Positions 19,418-29,776 of a stretch of DNA of 64,000 nucleotides are shown here, one piece after another. The stretch's first letter is position 1; every line of letters starts with the position of its first letter. Source of the stretch: Alphaproteobacteria bacterium. Its GTDB lineage: Bacteria; Pseudomonadota; Alphaproteobacteria; Micropepsales; Micropepsaceae. The stretch spans positions 124,001-188,000 of the forward strand of contig JANXXU010000052.1 in NCBI GenBank assembly GCA_025350465.1. The letters run 5' to 3'. The notes beneath the pieces are model-generated. The model was not told where the DNA came from. It made no database searches and worked only from the letters and a program-made list of their open reading frames with translations. A program made the position numbers and the translations under genes.

Positions 19418-19978
19418 CTACCAGAGTAATTGTTTTCCCGAAACGGAACTTCCGAAGTTCTCCGGCTCGCTGAAAATCGAGCAGCCGAGAATTTGGGTAA
19501 CTGCCGAGCCGTCTTCACTCAAAGGCAGCCAAAGATTCTCGGCGGAGAGAAAGGATATCTTCTTGGCGGCCGTCCGCGGAGCGCTCGTTCGAATGGGCCG
19601 CTTGTACCGAGCCACCGGCTGCAGCGCGGCGAGGAGGCGGCGAACGAGCAAGGCCGTATCGGCCGAGCTGAACGTCGCGCCCGTGAAGTCACGCCCGACG
19701 GCGGCGACGAGAGCCGTGCCGACGAGGCGTACCTTGAACGACTGCCCGTCGTTGATGACCTCGTGGATTTGAATTCGGGGCAGGATCGGTGCCAAAGCTC
19801 GCGGCACGATTTCGGCGCGCTGCGGTCCGATACGCCCCGCTGCGAGTGCGGTCCATTGCGCGAACAATATTTGCAGCTGGGGCGCGATGAGCGTGTCGGG
19901 TCTTGCGAACTCGACAATTAGATCCTCAGGGCCCGACCAAGCAGACTCCGGGAATATTGGTGCCTCCGATCGATCCAT
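19418..19978 (-). CDS. PAS_5-family sensor-like protein (copy 2)
   Basis: 186 residues from the ATG at 19978. It has the PAS_5-type core: an N-terminal DTLIAPQLQILFAQWTAL helix, RIGPQRAEIVPRAL, then a PILPRIQIHEV and FKVRLVGTALV stretch, ending with ENLWLPLSEDGSAVTQILGC. The family is common in Rhodospirillales/Sphingomonadales with no assigned function; no kinase or output domain is attached. It follows a related gene (19990-20514), from which it is clearly paralogous. Confidence 0.72.
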   Translation of the reverse strand: MDRSEAPIFPESAWSGPEDLIVEFARPDTLIAPQLQILFAQWTALAAGRIGPQRAEIVPRALAPILPRIQIHEVINDGQSFKVRLVGTALVAAVGRDFTGATFSSADTALLVRRLLAALQPVARYKRPIRTSAPRTAAKKISFLSAENLWLPLSEDGSAVTQILGCSIFSEPENFGSSVSGKQLLW

Positions 19979-19989
19979 GCGCGCCACCC

Positions 19990-20514
19990 CTATGCCGGGC
20001 CGGAGGCGATCGAGCAGCCGACGACCTGGCTGACACTCAGGCCGTCCTCGGACAGGGGGAGCCACAAGGCCTCGACCGACAGGGTCGAAGGCTTGGTCGA
20101 GGCGATTCGTGGCGCGGTCACGATCAGCGGGATCTTGTCCATCACGATGCGCCGCATGATGGCGACGGCGCGACGGGCAGGCAGGTCGGTGTCGCTGTCG
20201 GAGAAGATTCGGCCTGTCTGGTCGCGGCCAAGGGCGGCCACGATGGCCGTCCCCAACACGCGCGCACGGAAGGTCTCCCCACCGTCAATGACGTCGTAAA
20301 GGTGGACGTGCGGCAGTAGAGCCGCCATGTCGCGAGGCTGGATATCGGCGCGTCTTGGAGCGATCCGACTCCCGGCGCGGGCTGTCCAATAGGCAAAAAA
20401 GGCTTTGAGGCCGCCGGCTTCGATGGCCGACGCTTGAGCAAGGCACAGTCGTGCACCCTCCGGGCCTGGCCATTCCTGGGTGGCATCTCGGGGTCTTGGG
20501 GCAGGAGATGCCAT
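19990..20514 (-). CDS. PAS_5-family sensor-like protein (copy 1)
   Basis: 174 residues. GAGGA lies just upstream of the ATG. Core matches the neighbour: FFAYWTARAGSRIAPRRADI, LLPHVHLYDVIDGGETFRAR, VLGTAIVAALGRDQTG, and EALWLPLSEDGLSVSQVVGC. The shared WLPLSEDG motif and the same length show tandem duplication. Function unknown; a stand-alone ligand sensor is possible. It is divergent from the leu leader region with about 268 bases between. Confidence 0.72.
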   Translation of the reverse strand: MASPAPRPRDATQEWPGPEGARLCLAQASAIEAGGLKAFFAYWTARAGSRIAPRRADIQPRDMAALLPHVHLYDVIDGGETFRARVLGTAIVAALGRDQTGRIFSDSDTDLPARRAVAIMRRIVMDKIPLIVTAPRIASTKPSTLSVEALWLPLSEDGLSVSQVVGCSIASGPA

Positions 20515-20782
20515 CGGTCCTCGCTTTGGAGGAGGTTAGATGGCAGATGCTTGCGGAATGGTTTCGTCCTGTTGCACGACGTTTCGATCTTGGCAGAATT
20601 CGCCCTTCGTGCGGGCTCCAAAGCGGCTTTTCCATTGCTTGTGCAGGCCGATTCGCACTAAAGATTCTGCAAGAACGACGCGGAGTTATGGCTTTGATTT
20701 CACCAGGCCTTAACGCTGCAGTCCTATGGTGAACGCTTGCCGAACAAGCTGGCGGCGTGAGGCGTGAGAAGGCATGGACGAA

Positions 20783-20896
20783 ATGCGGACGATCGATGCG
20801 ACGAAGGGGCAGGGTGCAAACCCAAGCTCGCCGTCGGCGCGCGTCTCACTCGTCCGGTCGCTGCGGACACTGAGGCTTCTACTTACTCGCCTCTAG
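20783..20896 (+). CDS. Candidate leucine leader peptide upstream of leuA
   Basis: A 37-codon ORF starting at the second of two ATGs (20774, 20783); AGAAGG at 20767-20772 is well spaced for the second. Its last 16 residues read SLVRSLRTLRLLLTRL, seven of them Leu, with the Leu codons CTG-AGG-CTT-CTA-CTT at 20870-20884 just before TAG at 20894-20896. It lies 114 bases before leuA. A Leu-rich short ORF directly in front of leuA is the hallmark of leucine-dependent attenuation. Confidence 0.72.
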   Translation: MRTIDATKGQGANPSSPSARVSLVRSLRTLRLLLTRL

Positions 20897-20967
20897 ACAC
20901 ACGCTCGGTCGCGCCAACGGGCAACGCGGCCGGTGTCTAGGGGAGGAGTTGAGACGGAAGCCCTCAG
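20870..20967 (+). promoter_or_regulatory. Folded leuA leader with three nested stems
   Basis: Three nested inverted repeats: CTGAGGCTTC (20870-20879) with GAAGCCCTCAG (20957-20967, one bulged base); CTAGACAC (20893-20900) with GTGTCTAG (20933-20940), perfect; CGGTCGCG (20906-20913) with CGCGGCCG (20925-20932), one G:T pair. The outer stem uses the leucine codons of the leader ORF, so a stalled ribosome would change the fold. There is no T-tract, so a translational or Rho-dependent mechanism is more likely than classic intrinsic termination. Confidence 0.6.
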
Positions 20968-21010
20968 ATGCAACCGCACCGCACACCAAGCGGGTCAGAA
21001 GGCGATTGAG

Positions 21011-22564
21011 ATGCCAAGTACGAACCAAGTGCTGATTTTCGACACAACATTGCGCGACGGCGAACAATCGCCGGGCGCGGCGATGAATCTCGACGAAAAA
21101 TTGAAGATTGCCGAAATGCTCGAGGAACTCGGTGTCGACATCATCGAAGCCGGTTTCCCGATTTCCTCGAATGGCGACTTCGAAGCGGTCTACGAAATTT
21201 CCAAGCGCGCGCAACGTTCGATCATTTGCGGATTGGCGCGGGCGGGCTTCAAGGACATCGATCGCGCGGCTGAGGCGATCAAGCCGGCAAAGCGCGGGCG
21301 GATCCACACCTTCATCTCGACGAGCCCCGTCCACATGAAGCACAAGCTCCAGATGGAGCCGCATCAGGTGCTCGAGGCGGTGATCGCAAGCGTCGCGCGG
21401 GCGCGCAATCACGTTGCAGACGTCGAATGGTCGGCGGAAGACGCGACACGTACCGAATTCGAGTTTTTGTGTCGCTGCGTCGAAGGGGCGATCAAAGCGG
21501 GCGCTACGACGATCAATATCCCCGATACGGTCGGCTACGCGATCCCGTCGGAATATGGCGCTTTGATCAAAGCGTTGCGCGAGAAGATCCCGGGCGCCGA
21601 CAAGGTGACGTTCTCGACCCATTGCCACAACGATCTGGGGTTGGCGGTCGCGAATTCGCTCGCCGGCGTAATGGCGGGCGCGCGCCAAGTCGAGTGTACG
21701 ATCAACGGTATCGGCGAGCGGGCGGGCAACGCGGCGCTCGAAGAAATCGTCATGGCGCTCAAAGTGCGTGCCGACATTATCCCCTGCGATACGGGCATTG
21801 CGACATCGGCGATTTCGCGCGTCTCCAAGGCCGTGTCGAATGTGACAGGCTTCCCGGTCCAATTTAACAAGGCCATTGTCGGCAAGAACGCGTTTGCGCA
21901 CGAGTCCGGGATTCACCAGGATGGGATGCTCAAGCACACGCAGACCTACGAAATCATGACACCGGAATCGGTCGGCGTCGCGAAGACCTCACTGGTGCTC
22001 GGCAAGCTGTCGGGCCGACATGCGTTCCGGGACAAGCTCGAGGCGATGGGCTACGAACTCGGCGGCAACGCGCTCGAAGACGCGTTCAAGCGCTTCAAGG
22101 ATCTCGCCGACAAGAAGAAACATGTCTTCGACGAAGACATCGCCGCTTTGGTGGACGAAGAGATCGCGACCGGACACGATCGCATCAAGTTCGAGAGCTT
22201 GCGCGTGGTCTCCGGAACGTTCGGGCCGCAAAGCGCGGAGCTCGAGTTGTCCGTCGACGGTGAGACCCGTCTCGGCGTAGCACGCGGCGACGGGCCCATC
22301 GATGCGATCTTCAACGCGATCAAGGTTCTGTTCCCGCACGAGGCGCGGTTGGCGATCTTCGAAGTGCACGCGGTGACCGAGGGAACCGACGCGCAAGCCG
22401 GCGTAACCGTGCGACTTGCCGACGACGGCAAGAGTGCGACGGGGCGCGGCTCGGACACCGATACGATGGTCGCGGCGGCGAAGGCTTATGTTCACGCGTT
22501 GAATAAGTTGCTCGTGAAGCGTCTGAAGACGGCGCCTGAGGCGTTGACGGCGGCGCGCGGGTAG
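21011..22564 (+). CDS. leuA: 2-isopropylmalate synthase
   Basis: 517 residues from the ATG at 21011, with AGAAGG (20997-21002) eight bases upstream; the frame is open further upstream but only through the leader structure. Condenses acetyl-CoA with 2-oxoisovalerate, the first committed step to leucine. Motifs: FDTTLRDGEQSPGAAMNL at residues 11-28, CHNDLGLAVANSL and NGIGERAGNAALEE in the TIM barrel, and the C-terminal LeuA dimer/allosteric domain. Uses the product of the ilv pathway encoded ~10 kb upstream. Confidence 0.97.
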   Translation: MPSTNQVLIFDTTLRDGEQSPGAAMNLDEKLKIAEMLEELGVDIIEAGFPISSNGDFEAVYEISKRAQRSIICGLARAGFKDIDRAAEAIKPAKRGRIHTFISTSPVHMKHKLQMEPHQVLEAVIASVARARNHVADVEWSAEDATRTEFEFLCRCVEGAIKAGATTINIPDTVGYAIPSEYGALIKALREKIPGADKVTFSTHCHNDLGLAVANSLAGVMAGARQVECTINGIGERAGNAALEEIVMALKVRADIIPCDTGIATSAISRVSKAVSNVTGFPVQFNKAIVGKNAFAHESGIHQDGMLKHTQTYEIMTPESVGVAKTSLVLGKLSGRHAFRDKLEAMGYELGGNALEDAFKRFKDLADKKKHVFDEDIAALVDEEIATGHDRIKFESLRVVSGTFGPQSAELELSVDGETRLGVARGDGPIDAIFNAIKVLFPHEARLAIFEVHAVTEGTDAQAGVTVRLADDGKSATGRGSDTDTMVAAAKAYVHALNKLLVKRLKTAPEALTAARG

Positions 22565-23671
<1,107 letters not shown>

Positions 23672-23719
23672 TGAGTTGAGCGGCCGTGCCAGCGGTCGCG
23701 AGAGGTAACAGAGCGCGCG

Positions 23720-24838
23720 ATGGCGTGGGACCGTAAGCAGCGCCGCAAACTGTCCGACGCAGGTAACTGGGCATTTGTCTCCAGCAACCTGTCGTTCCTG
23801 TTTTTTATTGTGCTTGCGGTTGCAATCATGATTGTCAGCCGCGCGCAAGTCGGCGTGTTCGATTCAGCGCGGGAAGCGGTGAACGATGCGGCGGCGCCGG
23901 TATTCGAGATGCTCGCTCAACCCGCCGGCATCTTGAAGCGCTGGGGGCAGGGCATCGACTCGCTCCTTTCCGTCTACGAAGAAAACCAGCGCTTGCGCGA
24001 AGAAAACGCGCGCCTGCTTGCCAAGCAGAGTGAGGTCGGCGAGCTTGAGCGCAAGGTTGCGCGCTATGAGGAATTGCTGAAGGCGCAGACCGATCCCTCG
24101 GTCGCCTCGGTTGCCGCGCGTGTCATCGCGGATGCGAGCGGCCCGTTCGTTCATACGGTGCTGATCAACGCGGGTCACAATCAGGGAATTGCGAAGGGCC
24201 AAGCCGTCGTCGACGAACTGGGGCTGATCGGCCGCGTCATTGCGTCCGGCAATCGCTCGGCGCGCATCCTCCTGCTCACCGACCTCAACAGCCGCATCCC
24301 GGTGATGGTCGAGGGCGTCAATCTCAAGGCCATTCTGGCAGGCGACAATTCGGTTCATCCCGCTCTGGAGTATTTGCCGTCGGGTGCGCGAATACCGGCA
24401 GGAGCCCGCGTCGTCACCACACCGGACGGCGGTGTGTTTCCGCCCGGCGTTCCCGTCGGGGTCGTCGCGGGCAATTCGCGCACGCCGCGCGTCAACCTCT
24501 TTACCGGCGAAGGCCGCGCGGATTTCGTGCGTATCTTGAGCTACACCGCACAGGTCGATGTCAATCGCGCGGCGCCTGAACCTTTGCCCGGTGCGATCAG
24601 CGAACAACCGCGGAAGGAGGCTACGACCGCGCCGCCCGCCGGCGCTCCGCCAAGCGCTGCCAATGTCGCTGCCCCAGCTGTCCAGGCGATCACGAGCGCG
24701 GCTCCCGCGCCCGTACCGGTCGCGAAACCAAAGCGGGTCAAGCCGACTGCTGCGGCGACAAAGCCGACCGTCGTTGCGCCCTCGATCCCGACGCCGTCGC
24801 CCGCGGCAACGCCGCCAACGCCCCCGACGGCGAACTGA
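23720..24838 (+). CDS. mreC: Rod-shape determining protein MreC
   Basis: 372 residues: cytoplasmic tail, one membrane segment (about residues 24-45, LSFLFFIVLAVAIMIVS), a coiled coil (about 90-125, ENQRLREENARLLAKQSEVG), the periplasmic beta-barrel MreC domain (about 130-275), and a long Ala/Pro-rich C-terminal tail (about 290-372), which is longer than in E. coli. It links MreB to PBP2 and RodA. Confidence 0.95.
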   Translation: MAWDRKQRRKLSDAGNWAFVSSNLSFLFFIVLAVAIMIVSRAQVGVFDSAREAVNDAAAPVFEMLAQPAGILKRWGQGIDSLLSVYEENQRLREENARLLAKQSEVGELERKVARYEELLKAQTDPSVASVAARVIADASGPFVHTVLINAGHNQGIAKGQAVVDELGLIGRVIASGNRSARILLLTDLNSRIPVMVEGVNLKAILAGDNSVHPALEYLPSGARIPAGARVVTTPDGGVFPPGVPVGVVAGNSRTPRVNLFTGEGRADFVRILSYTAQVDVNRAAPEPLPGAISEQPRKEATTAPPAGAPPSAANVAAPAVQAITSAAPAPVPVAKPKRVKPTAAATKPTVVAPSIPTPSPAATPPTPPTAN

Positions 24839-24845
24839 GGCGAGG

Positions 24846-25379
24846 ATGACAATCTTTCTCCAGTCCGCGATCGTCCTCATCGGAAGAGCACTGTTTCTGT
24901 CGATGCCGTTTCTTGCGACGGCAATCGTCATGCTGCTCGCGATCGTTCCGATCGATCTTTTCCGCGGCTGGCTGCCGGGTCCGGAATTCGGCGTCATTGC
25001 CGCGTTCTTCTGGGCGGTCTATGCGCCGAATCTTTTTCCGCCGATTGCGATCTTCTCGCTCGGACTCGTGCAGGACTTCGCGTCGGGCGGGCCTACCGGC
25101 TTTTGGGCGCTGATCTACCTGGCCGTCTACGGGTTCACATTGTCGCAGCGTGTTTTTTTCATCGGACGCTCTTTGATCGGTATTTGGTTGGGCTTCGCGG
25201 CCGTGGCGACGATTTCCGGGATCGCGGTATGGCTTCTCGCTTCGACGGTCTATAATCGCTGGGTTCCGCCGACCGAGATCTTCCTTCAGGTGGCGATTAC
25301 GACTCTGGTATTTCCGCTCGTCGGCCCGATGTTCTTGGCCCTTCGCCGTGCCATGACGACGGCTCCGGAGCGGCTGTGA
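24846..25379 (+). CDS. mreD: Rod-shape determining protein MreD
   Basis: 177 residues from the ATG at 24846, seven bases after the mreC stop; an upstream open frame overlapping mreC is Arg-rich and not genuine. Five to six hydrophobic membrane segments and the family motif PDFxxG-like FSLGLVQDFASGGPTG. Part of the elongasome membrane complex. Confidence 0.92.
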   Translation: MTIFLQSAIVLIGRALFLSMPFLATAIVMLLAIVPIDLFRGWLPGPEFGVIAAFFWAVYAPNLFPPIAIFSLGLVQDFASGGPTGFWALIYLAVYGFTLSQRVFFIGRSLIGIWLGFAAVATISGIAVWLLASTVYNRWVPPTEIFLQVAITTLVFPLVGPMFLALRRAMTTAPERL

Positions 25380-25395
25380 AGGGGCGCGCGCACTC

Positions 25396-27267
25396 ATGAT
25401 GGACGGCCGCGACAGTGTCCGCCATCGCGCGTTTACCCGGCGTACGCTGCTCTTGTCCGGCGGTGTGCTCGGCGTCTACAGCATCCTTGCCGGTCGCATG
25501 TTCCAGCTGCAGGTGCTGCAACAAGACCAGTTCACGATGCTGGCCGAAGACAATCGCGTGAACGTGCAGCTGATCGCGCCGCCGCGCGGACGCGTCTACG
25601 ACCGGTTCGGCGTCGAACTTGCCAATACCTCGCAGAATTACCGCGTGCTCATCGTGCCCGAGCAAACGCAAAACGCGGAGGCGACGCTCAGGCAATTGGC
25701 CCAGTTGATCCCGCTGGGCGAGGCGCGCATCGCGCGCGTGCTGCGCGACGTCAAGCACAACAAGCCGTTCAAGCCCGTTCTGGTGACGGAGGGTCTCGAT
25801 TGGAACGACTTTTCCAAGGTGAACATCAACGCGCCCGATCTTGCGGGGATCGAGCCCGACGTCGGTGAGCTGCGCTCCTATCCGTTCGGTCCGTGGCTTT
25901 CGCATGTGCTCGGCTACGTCGCGGGACCGACCGAAGACGATATCGACGACGACCCCGAACTATTGTCGCTCCCGGGATTTCGCATCGGGCGTTCGGGCGT
26001 CGAACGGGCGGCCGATGTCGAGCTGCGCGGCAAGCCCGGCGCGGCGCAAGTCGAGGTCAACGCCTATGGCCGCGTCATTCGCGAGCTGGCAAGGCGCGAA
26101 GGAGAGCCCGGCCAAGACGTCGTCATGACGCTCGATATGGAGGTGCAAAAGCTTACCGAGGAACGCCTTCGCGGGCAGTCAGGGTCGGCGATCGTCATGG
26201 ACGTCGACAAGGGCGAGGTCATCGCCATCGTTTCCGCGCCGGGGTTCGATCCAAATCCCTTTACGACCACCGTGACGCCGGAGATGTGGCGCCAGCTCAA
26301 CGAGGATCCGCTAAAGCCGCTGCTGAACAAAGCGATCACCGGCATGTATCCGCCGGGATCGACGTTCAAGCCGGTGGTGGCGCTGGCGGCGCTGGAAAGC
26401 GGGGCGATGAACCCGACGAACCGGGTGACCTGCACCGGCTCTGTAGCGCTCGGCAATCACGTCTTTCATTGCTGGAAGAAGGGCGGCCACGGCTCGATGG
26501 ACATGCATTCGGCCATCAAGAATTCCTGCGACTGTTATTTCTACGAGTGCGCCAGACGGACCGGCATCGACGCGATCGAGGAAATGGCGAAGCGCTTCGG
26601 GCTCGGTCAGGTTTACGGCCTGGAGATCCCCGGCGAAAAAGCGGGTCTGGTGCCGGGACAGGCCTGGAAGGAGCGCACGCGCAAAGAGAAATGGACGACG
26701 GGCGAAACATATAATGTCGGCATCGGCCAGGGCGCATTGTTACTGACGCCGTTGCAGCTGTGCGTCATGTGCGCGCGCCTGGCGAACGGCGGGAAGTCGA
26801 TCACGCCGCATGTCATCAAGACCTTCAACGACAAGGCACGAGACCTGCCGCCGGTTACGAATCTGAATTTGAAGCCGGAGCATATCGCTATCGTTCATGA
26901 CGGAATGGATGCGGTGGTCAACGAAGGCGGCACGGCGGCCCGCTCAAGGATCGACATTGAAGGGTTCGAAATGGCGGGCAAGAGCGGCACGGCGCAGATT
27001 CGAAAAATCACCGACGAGCTGCGCGGCAAGCCGTTCGATCAGATCCCGTGGGAATTTCGAGATCACGCGCTCTTCATCGCATTCGCGCCCGTTGCCAAGC
27101 CGCGCTATGCGATTTCGATCGTGATCGAGCATGGCGGCGGCGGTTCTAAAGTTGCCGCGCCGATCGCAAAAGACGTCATGACGTTGACGTTGCAGCGCGA
27201 CCCGACAGCCAAGCGTGCGTTCGTGCCGACGCTGCGCACGGCCGGCGGTTCGACGGCTGCGAGCTAG
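25396..27267 (+). CDS. mrdA: Penicillin-binding protein 2 (elongation transpeptidase)
   Basis: 623 residues. N-terminal membrane anchor (about 15-35), a dimerisation/pedestal domain, and the transpeptidase domain with STFK (active-site Ser in PPGSTFKP), SCD as the SxN-type motif (IKNSCDCYFYE), and KSGT (AGKSGTAQIRK). Cross-links lateral peptidoglycan with RodA. Sits 16 bases after mreD. Confidence 0.97.
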   Translation: MMDGRDSVRHRAFTRRTLLLSGGVLGVYSILAGRMFQLQVLQQDQFTMLAEDNRVNVQLIAPPRGRVYDRFGVELANTSQNYRVLIVPEQTQNAEATLRQLAQLIPLGEARIARVLRDVKHNKPFKPVLVTEGLDWNDFSKVNINAPDLAGIEPDVGELRSYPFGPWLSHVLGYVAGPTEDDIDDDPELLSLPGFRIGRSGVERAADVELRGKPGAAQVEVNAYGRVIRELARREGEPGQDVVMTLDMEVQKLTEERLRGQSGSAIVMDVDKGEVIAIVSAPGFDPNPFTTTVTPEMWRQLNEDPLKPLLNKAITGMYPPGSTFKPVVALAALESGAMNPTNRVTCTGSVALGNHVFHCWKKGGHGSMDMHSAIKNSCDCYFYECARRTGIDAIEEMAKRFGLGQVYGLEIPGEKAGLVPGQAWKERTRKEKWTTGETYNVGIGQGALLLTPLQLCVMCARLANGGKSITPHVIKTFNDKARDLPPVTNLNLKPEHIAIVHDGMDAVVNEGGTAARSRIDIEGFEMAGKSGTAQIRKITDELRGKPFDQIPWEFRDHALFIAFAPVAKPRYAISIVIEHGGGGSKVAAPIAKDVMTLTLQRDPTAKRAFVPTLRTAGGSTAAS

Positions 27268-27276
27268 GACCAGGGT

Positions 27277-28431
27277 ATGCCGCTCAACGATTTTTTCGGA
27301 CCGACCGGACGCGAGCTTCGCTTCAGCGACAAGCTTCTCGAAATCAATTGGATTCTCGTCGGGCTGATCACGGCGATCTGCTGCATCGGATTTGCGATGC
27401 TCTATTCGGTGGCGCAGGGCAATCTCGATCCTTGGGCCGGGCGGCAAATGGTGCGCTTCGGCATCGGCATGGCAATTCTTTTCGTGGTGGCGCTTGTCGA
27501 TATCCGGACGTGGATATCGCTTGCGTATCCGGCCTATGGCGCGACGCTGCTTCTGCTCGTCGGCGTCGAGGTCATGGGCCGCGTCGGCAAGGGCGCCGAA
27601 CGCTGGATCGATATCGGGCCGCTGCAATTGCAGCCGTCGGAGCTGATGAAGATTGCACTGATTTTGGCGCTGTCGCGCTATCTGCACGGACTCCATCTCG
27701 AGGACGTCTCAAAGCCGCTGCGACTTATTCCGGCACTACTGCTGATCCTTGTTCCGGCCGGGCTCGTGCTGTTGCAGCCGAACCTCGGCACGGCGACGAT
27801 CCTCATTGTCGGCGGGTGCGGACTTTTGTTCTTGTCGGGCCTGTCGTGGAAAATCATCGTGCCTGTGATCGCGCTCGGCGTTGCCGCGGTGCCGGTCGGT
27901 TGGAATTTCTTGCACGATTATCAGCAGGAGCGCGTGCGCACGTTCCTCGACCCCGATCGCGACCCGCTGGGCGCCGGCTACAACATCTTGCAGTCGAAGA
28001 TTGCGCTGGGCTCGGGCGGTATCGCCGGCAAGGGCTATCTGCAAGGCACGCAGAGCCGGCTCAACTTCCTGCCGGAAAAGCAAACTGATTTTATTTTCAC
28101 CGTGCTCGGCGAAGAGTTCGGATTGCTCGGCGTGTTGGTGCTGATGGGGCTTTATCTCGCGGTGTTGGTGCAAGGTGTCTTGATCGCGCTCGATACGCGA
28201 AGTCATTTCGGCCGGCTTGTCGCCATGGGTGTGTGCTTGAATTTCCTGCTCTACATCCTCATCAACACCTCGATGTCGATGGGATTGATTCCGGTCGTCG
28301 GCATTCCGCTGCCGCTCGTCTCCTACGGCGGTACGGCGTTGATTACCGTGCTCTTCGGCTTCGGTTTGCTCCTGTGCGTGCAAATCCATCGCGGCGTCGA
28401 CATCCCGCGCTCCGCCGCAAACGCTTGGTAG
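27277..28431 (+). CDS. rodA: Rod-shape determining glycosyltransferase RodA (SEDS)
   Basis: 384 residues with about ten membrane segments. SEDS-family peptidoglycan polymerase; key regions include GPLQLQPSELMKIALILALS, PNLGTATILIVG and the NTSMSMGLIPVVGIPLPLVS end motif. Last gene of the elongasome operon. Its stop abuts the stop of the convergent MFS gene with no gap. Confidence 0.97.
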   Translation: MPLNDFFGPTGRELRFSDKLLEINWILVGLITAICCIGFAMLYSVAQGNLDPWAGRQMVRFGIGMAILFVVALVDIRTWISLAYPAYGATLLLLVGVEVMGRVGKGAERWIDIGPLQLQPSELMKIALILALSRYLHGLHLEDVSKPLRLIPALLLILVPAGLVLLQPNLGTATILIVGGCGLLFLSGLSWKIIVPVIALGVAAVPVGWNFLHDYQQERVRTFLDPDRDPLGAGYNILQSKIALGSGGIAGKGYLQGTQSRLNFLPEKQTDFIFTVLGEEFGLLGVLVLMGLYLAVLVQGVLIALDTRSHFGRLVAMGVCLNFLLYILINTSMSMGLIPVVGIPLPLVSYGGTALITVLFGFGLLLCVQIHRGVDIPRSAANAW

Positions 28432-29655
28432 TTATTGCTCCTCGGGCGGACGGACGTGGCGAAACGTCCAGAGCAAAGCGCCGTCGTAGAGGATTTTCAG
28501 CACACCGCAGATGATGAACGGCCAGGCCTGATACCCGGCGGCGAAAAGGGCGCCGGCGAGAACCGGGCTGATGGCCGACGCCAAACTTCGCGGCACCGAG
28601 GTGAAGCTTGCCGCCGCCGTGCGTTCTGCCGGCGTCACCACCGCCATCACATAAGAGGAGCGCGTCGGTACGTCCATTTGCGACAACGCGGAGCGAACCA
28701 ACAGCAAGGCAAGCGCGACATACATGTTCGGCGCGATAGCGGCGAGGATCAAGCACACGCTTGAGGGCACGTGCGTGAAGACCATCGTATTGACCAACCC
28801 TATGCGACGCGAAAGCCACGCCGCTAGGGGATAGGAGAACGCGGCGAGGAGGCCCGCCCAGAAAAAGAAGAGGCCGGCAGCGGCGACCGACATGCCGAAT
28901 TTGTCGAAGAGCCAAAGTGCCATCAGCGACTGAACGACGAAGCCGCCGGCGAAGGCGTCGACGCTGAAGAGCGCCGCGAGCTTGTAGACGACGCGGCGCG
29001 ATGGACCGAGGACGCCCGTCTTGGCCTGAGGCAGCGGCGGCTCCGGCGGCAGGCGCGCATACATCAGCGCGCCGGCGATGCCCAACAGCGCGTAGAACAC
29101 GAACATCAGCTTGAGTGCCGTCAGTTGGGAGACGCCGATCGAGGAGAGCAATTCGGGGCTTGCGGCGGCGAGCGAGCCCGCGGCGGCGGCCAGAGCGCCC
29201 ATCAAGCCATAACGAGCGAACATTCGCGTGCGCTCGCTGCTGGCAACCGAGCGCGCCAATACCGCGTGCTCGAGCGGCACGAAAATGCTGACATTGCCGG
29301 ATGACGGATTGACCGTGCCGGCGAAGGCGACGCAGACGATGATGGCGTAGCTCGACGATGCGGCGAAGGCAAAGCCGGTCGCGATCATCAAGGCCGACGC
29401 GGCAATCAGCAATGTGCGTTGATCGAAACGCGCGCCGACGAAGCCGATGCCGAGCGTCATGAAGGCCGACCCCAGCAAGGCAAGCGTCGCCACGACGCCG
29501 ACCTCGAACGGCCCCAGACCCAGCGCCGTCAAATAGACGGGCAGCAGCAGCGCGATGAAGCCGTCGCCGAAATCGCGGATGGCACGGGCGATGTAGATGT
29601 GTGTGGTGACGTGGCGATCGGGCGTAAGGTCGGGTCTTGCGGCGGAAATCGTCAT
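28432..29655 (-). CDS. MFS-family efflux transporter
   Basis: 407 residues with about twelve hydrophobic segments in two six-helix halves separated by a longer cytoplasmic loop near residue 195-215 (PEPPLPQAKTGVLGPS). The loop motif GARFDQRTLL after helix 2 resembles the MFS A-motif. No substrate can be named; proton-driven export of a small molecule is typical. Single gene, convergent with rodA. Confidence 0.88.
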   Translation of the reverse strand: MTISAARPDLTPDRHVTTHIYIARAIRDFGDGFIALLLPVYLTALGLGPFEVGVVATLALLGSAFMTLGIGFVGARFDQRTLLIAASALMIATGFAFAASSSYAIIVCVAFAGTVNPSSGNVSIFVPLEHAVLARSVASSERTRMFARYGLMGALAAAAGSLAAASPELLSSIGVSQLTALKLMFVFYALLGIAGALMYARLPPEPPLPQAKTGVLGPSRRVVYKLAALFSVDAFAGGFVVQSLMALWLFDKFGMSVAAAGLFFFWAGLLAAFSYPLAAWLSRRIGLVNTMVFTHVPSSVCLILAAIAPNMYVALALLLVRSALSQMDVPTRSSYVMAVVTPAERTAAASFTSVPRSLASAISPVLAGALFAAGYQAWPFIICGVLKILYDGALLWTFRHVRPPEEQ

Positions 29656-29776
29656 GCGTTCCCCTCCTAGGCGATCCAGGACAGGGCAGCGCTTGGACGA
29701 ACATCGTCTGGGAGAGGATCGGGCGTCTGCCTTGCCCGCCGCGCTACGATAGGGCGGTCAACGCGCTAGTCAAGGT

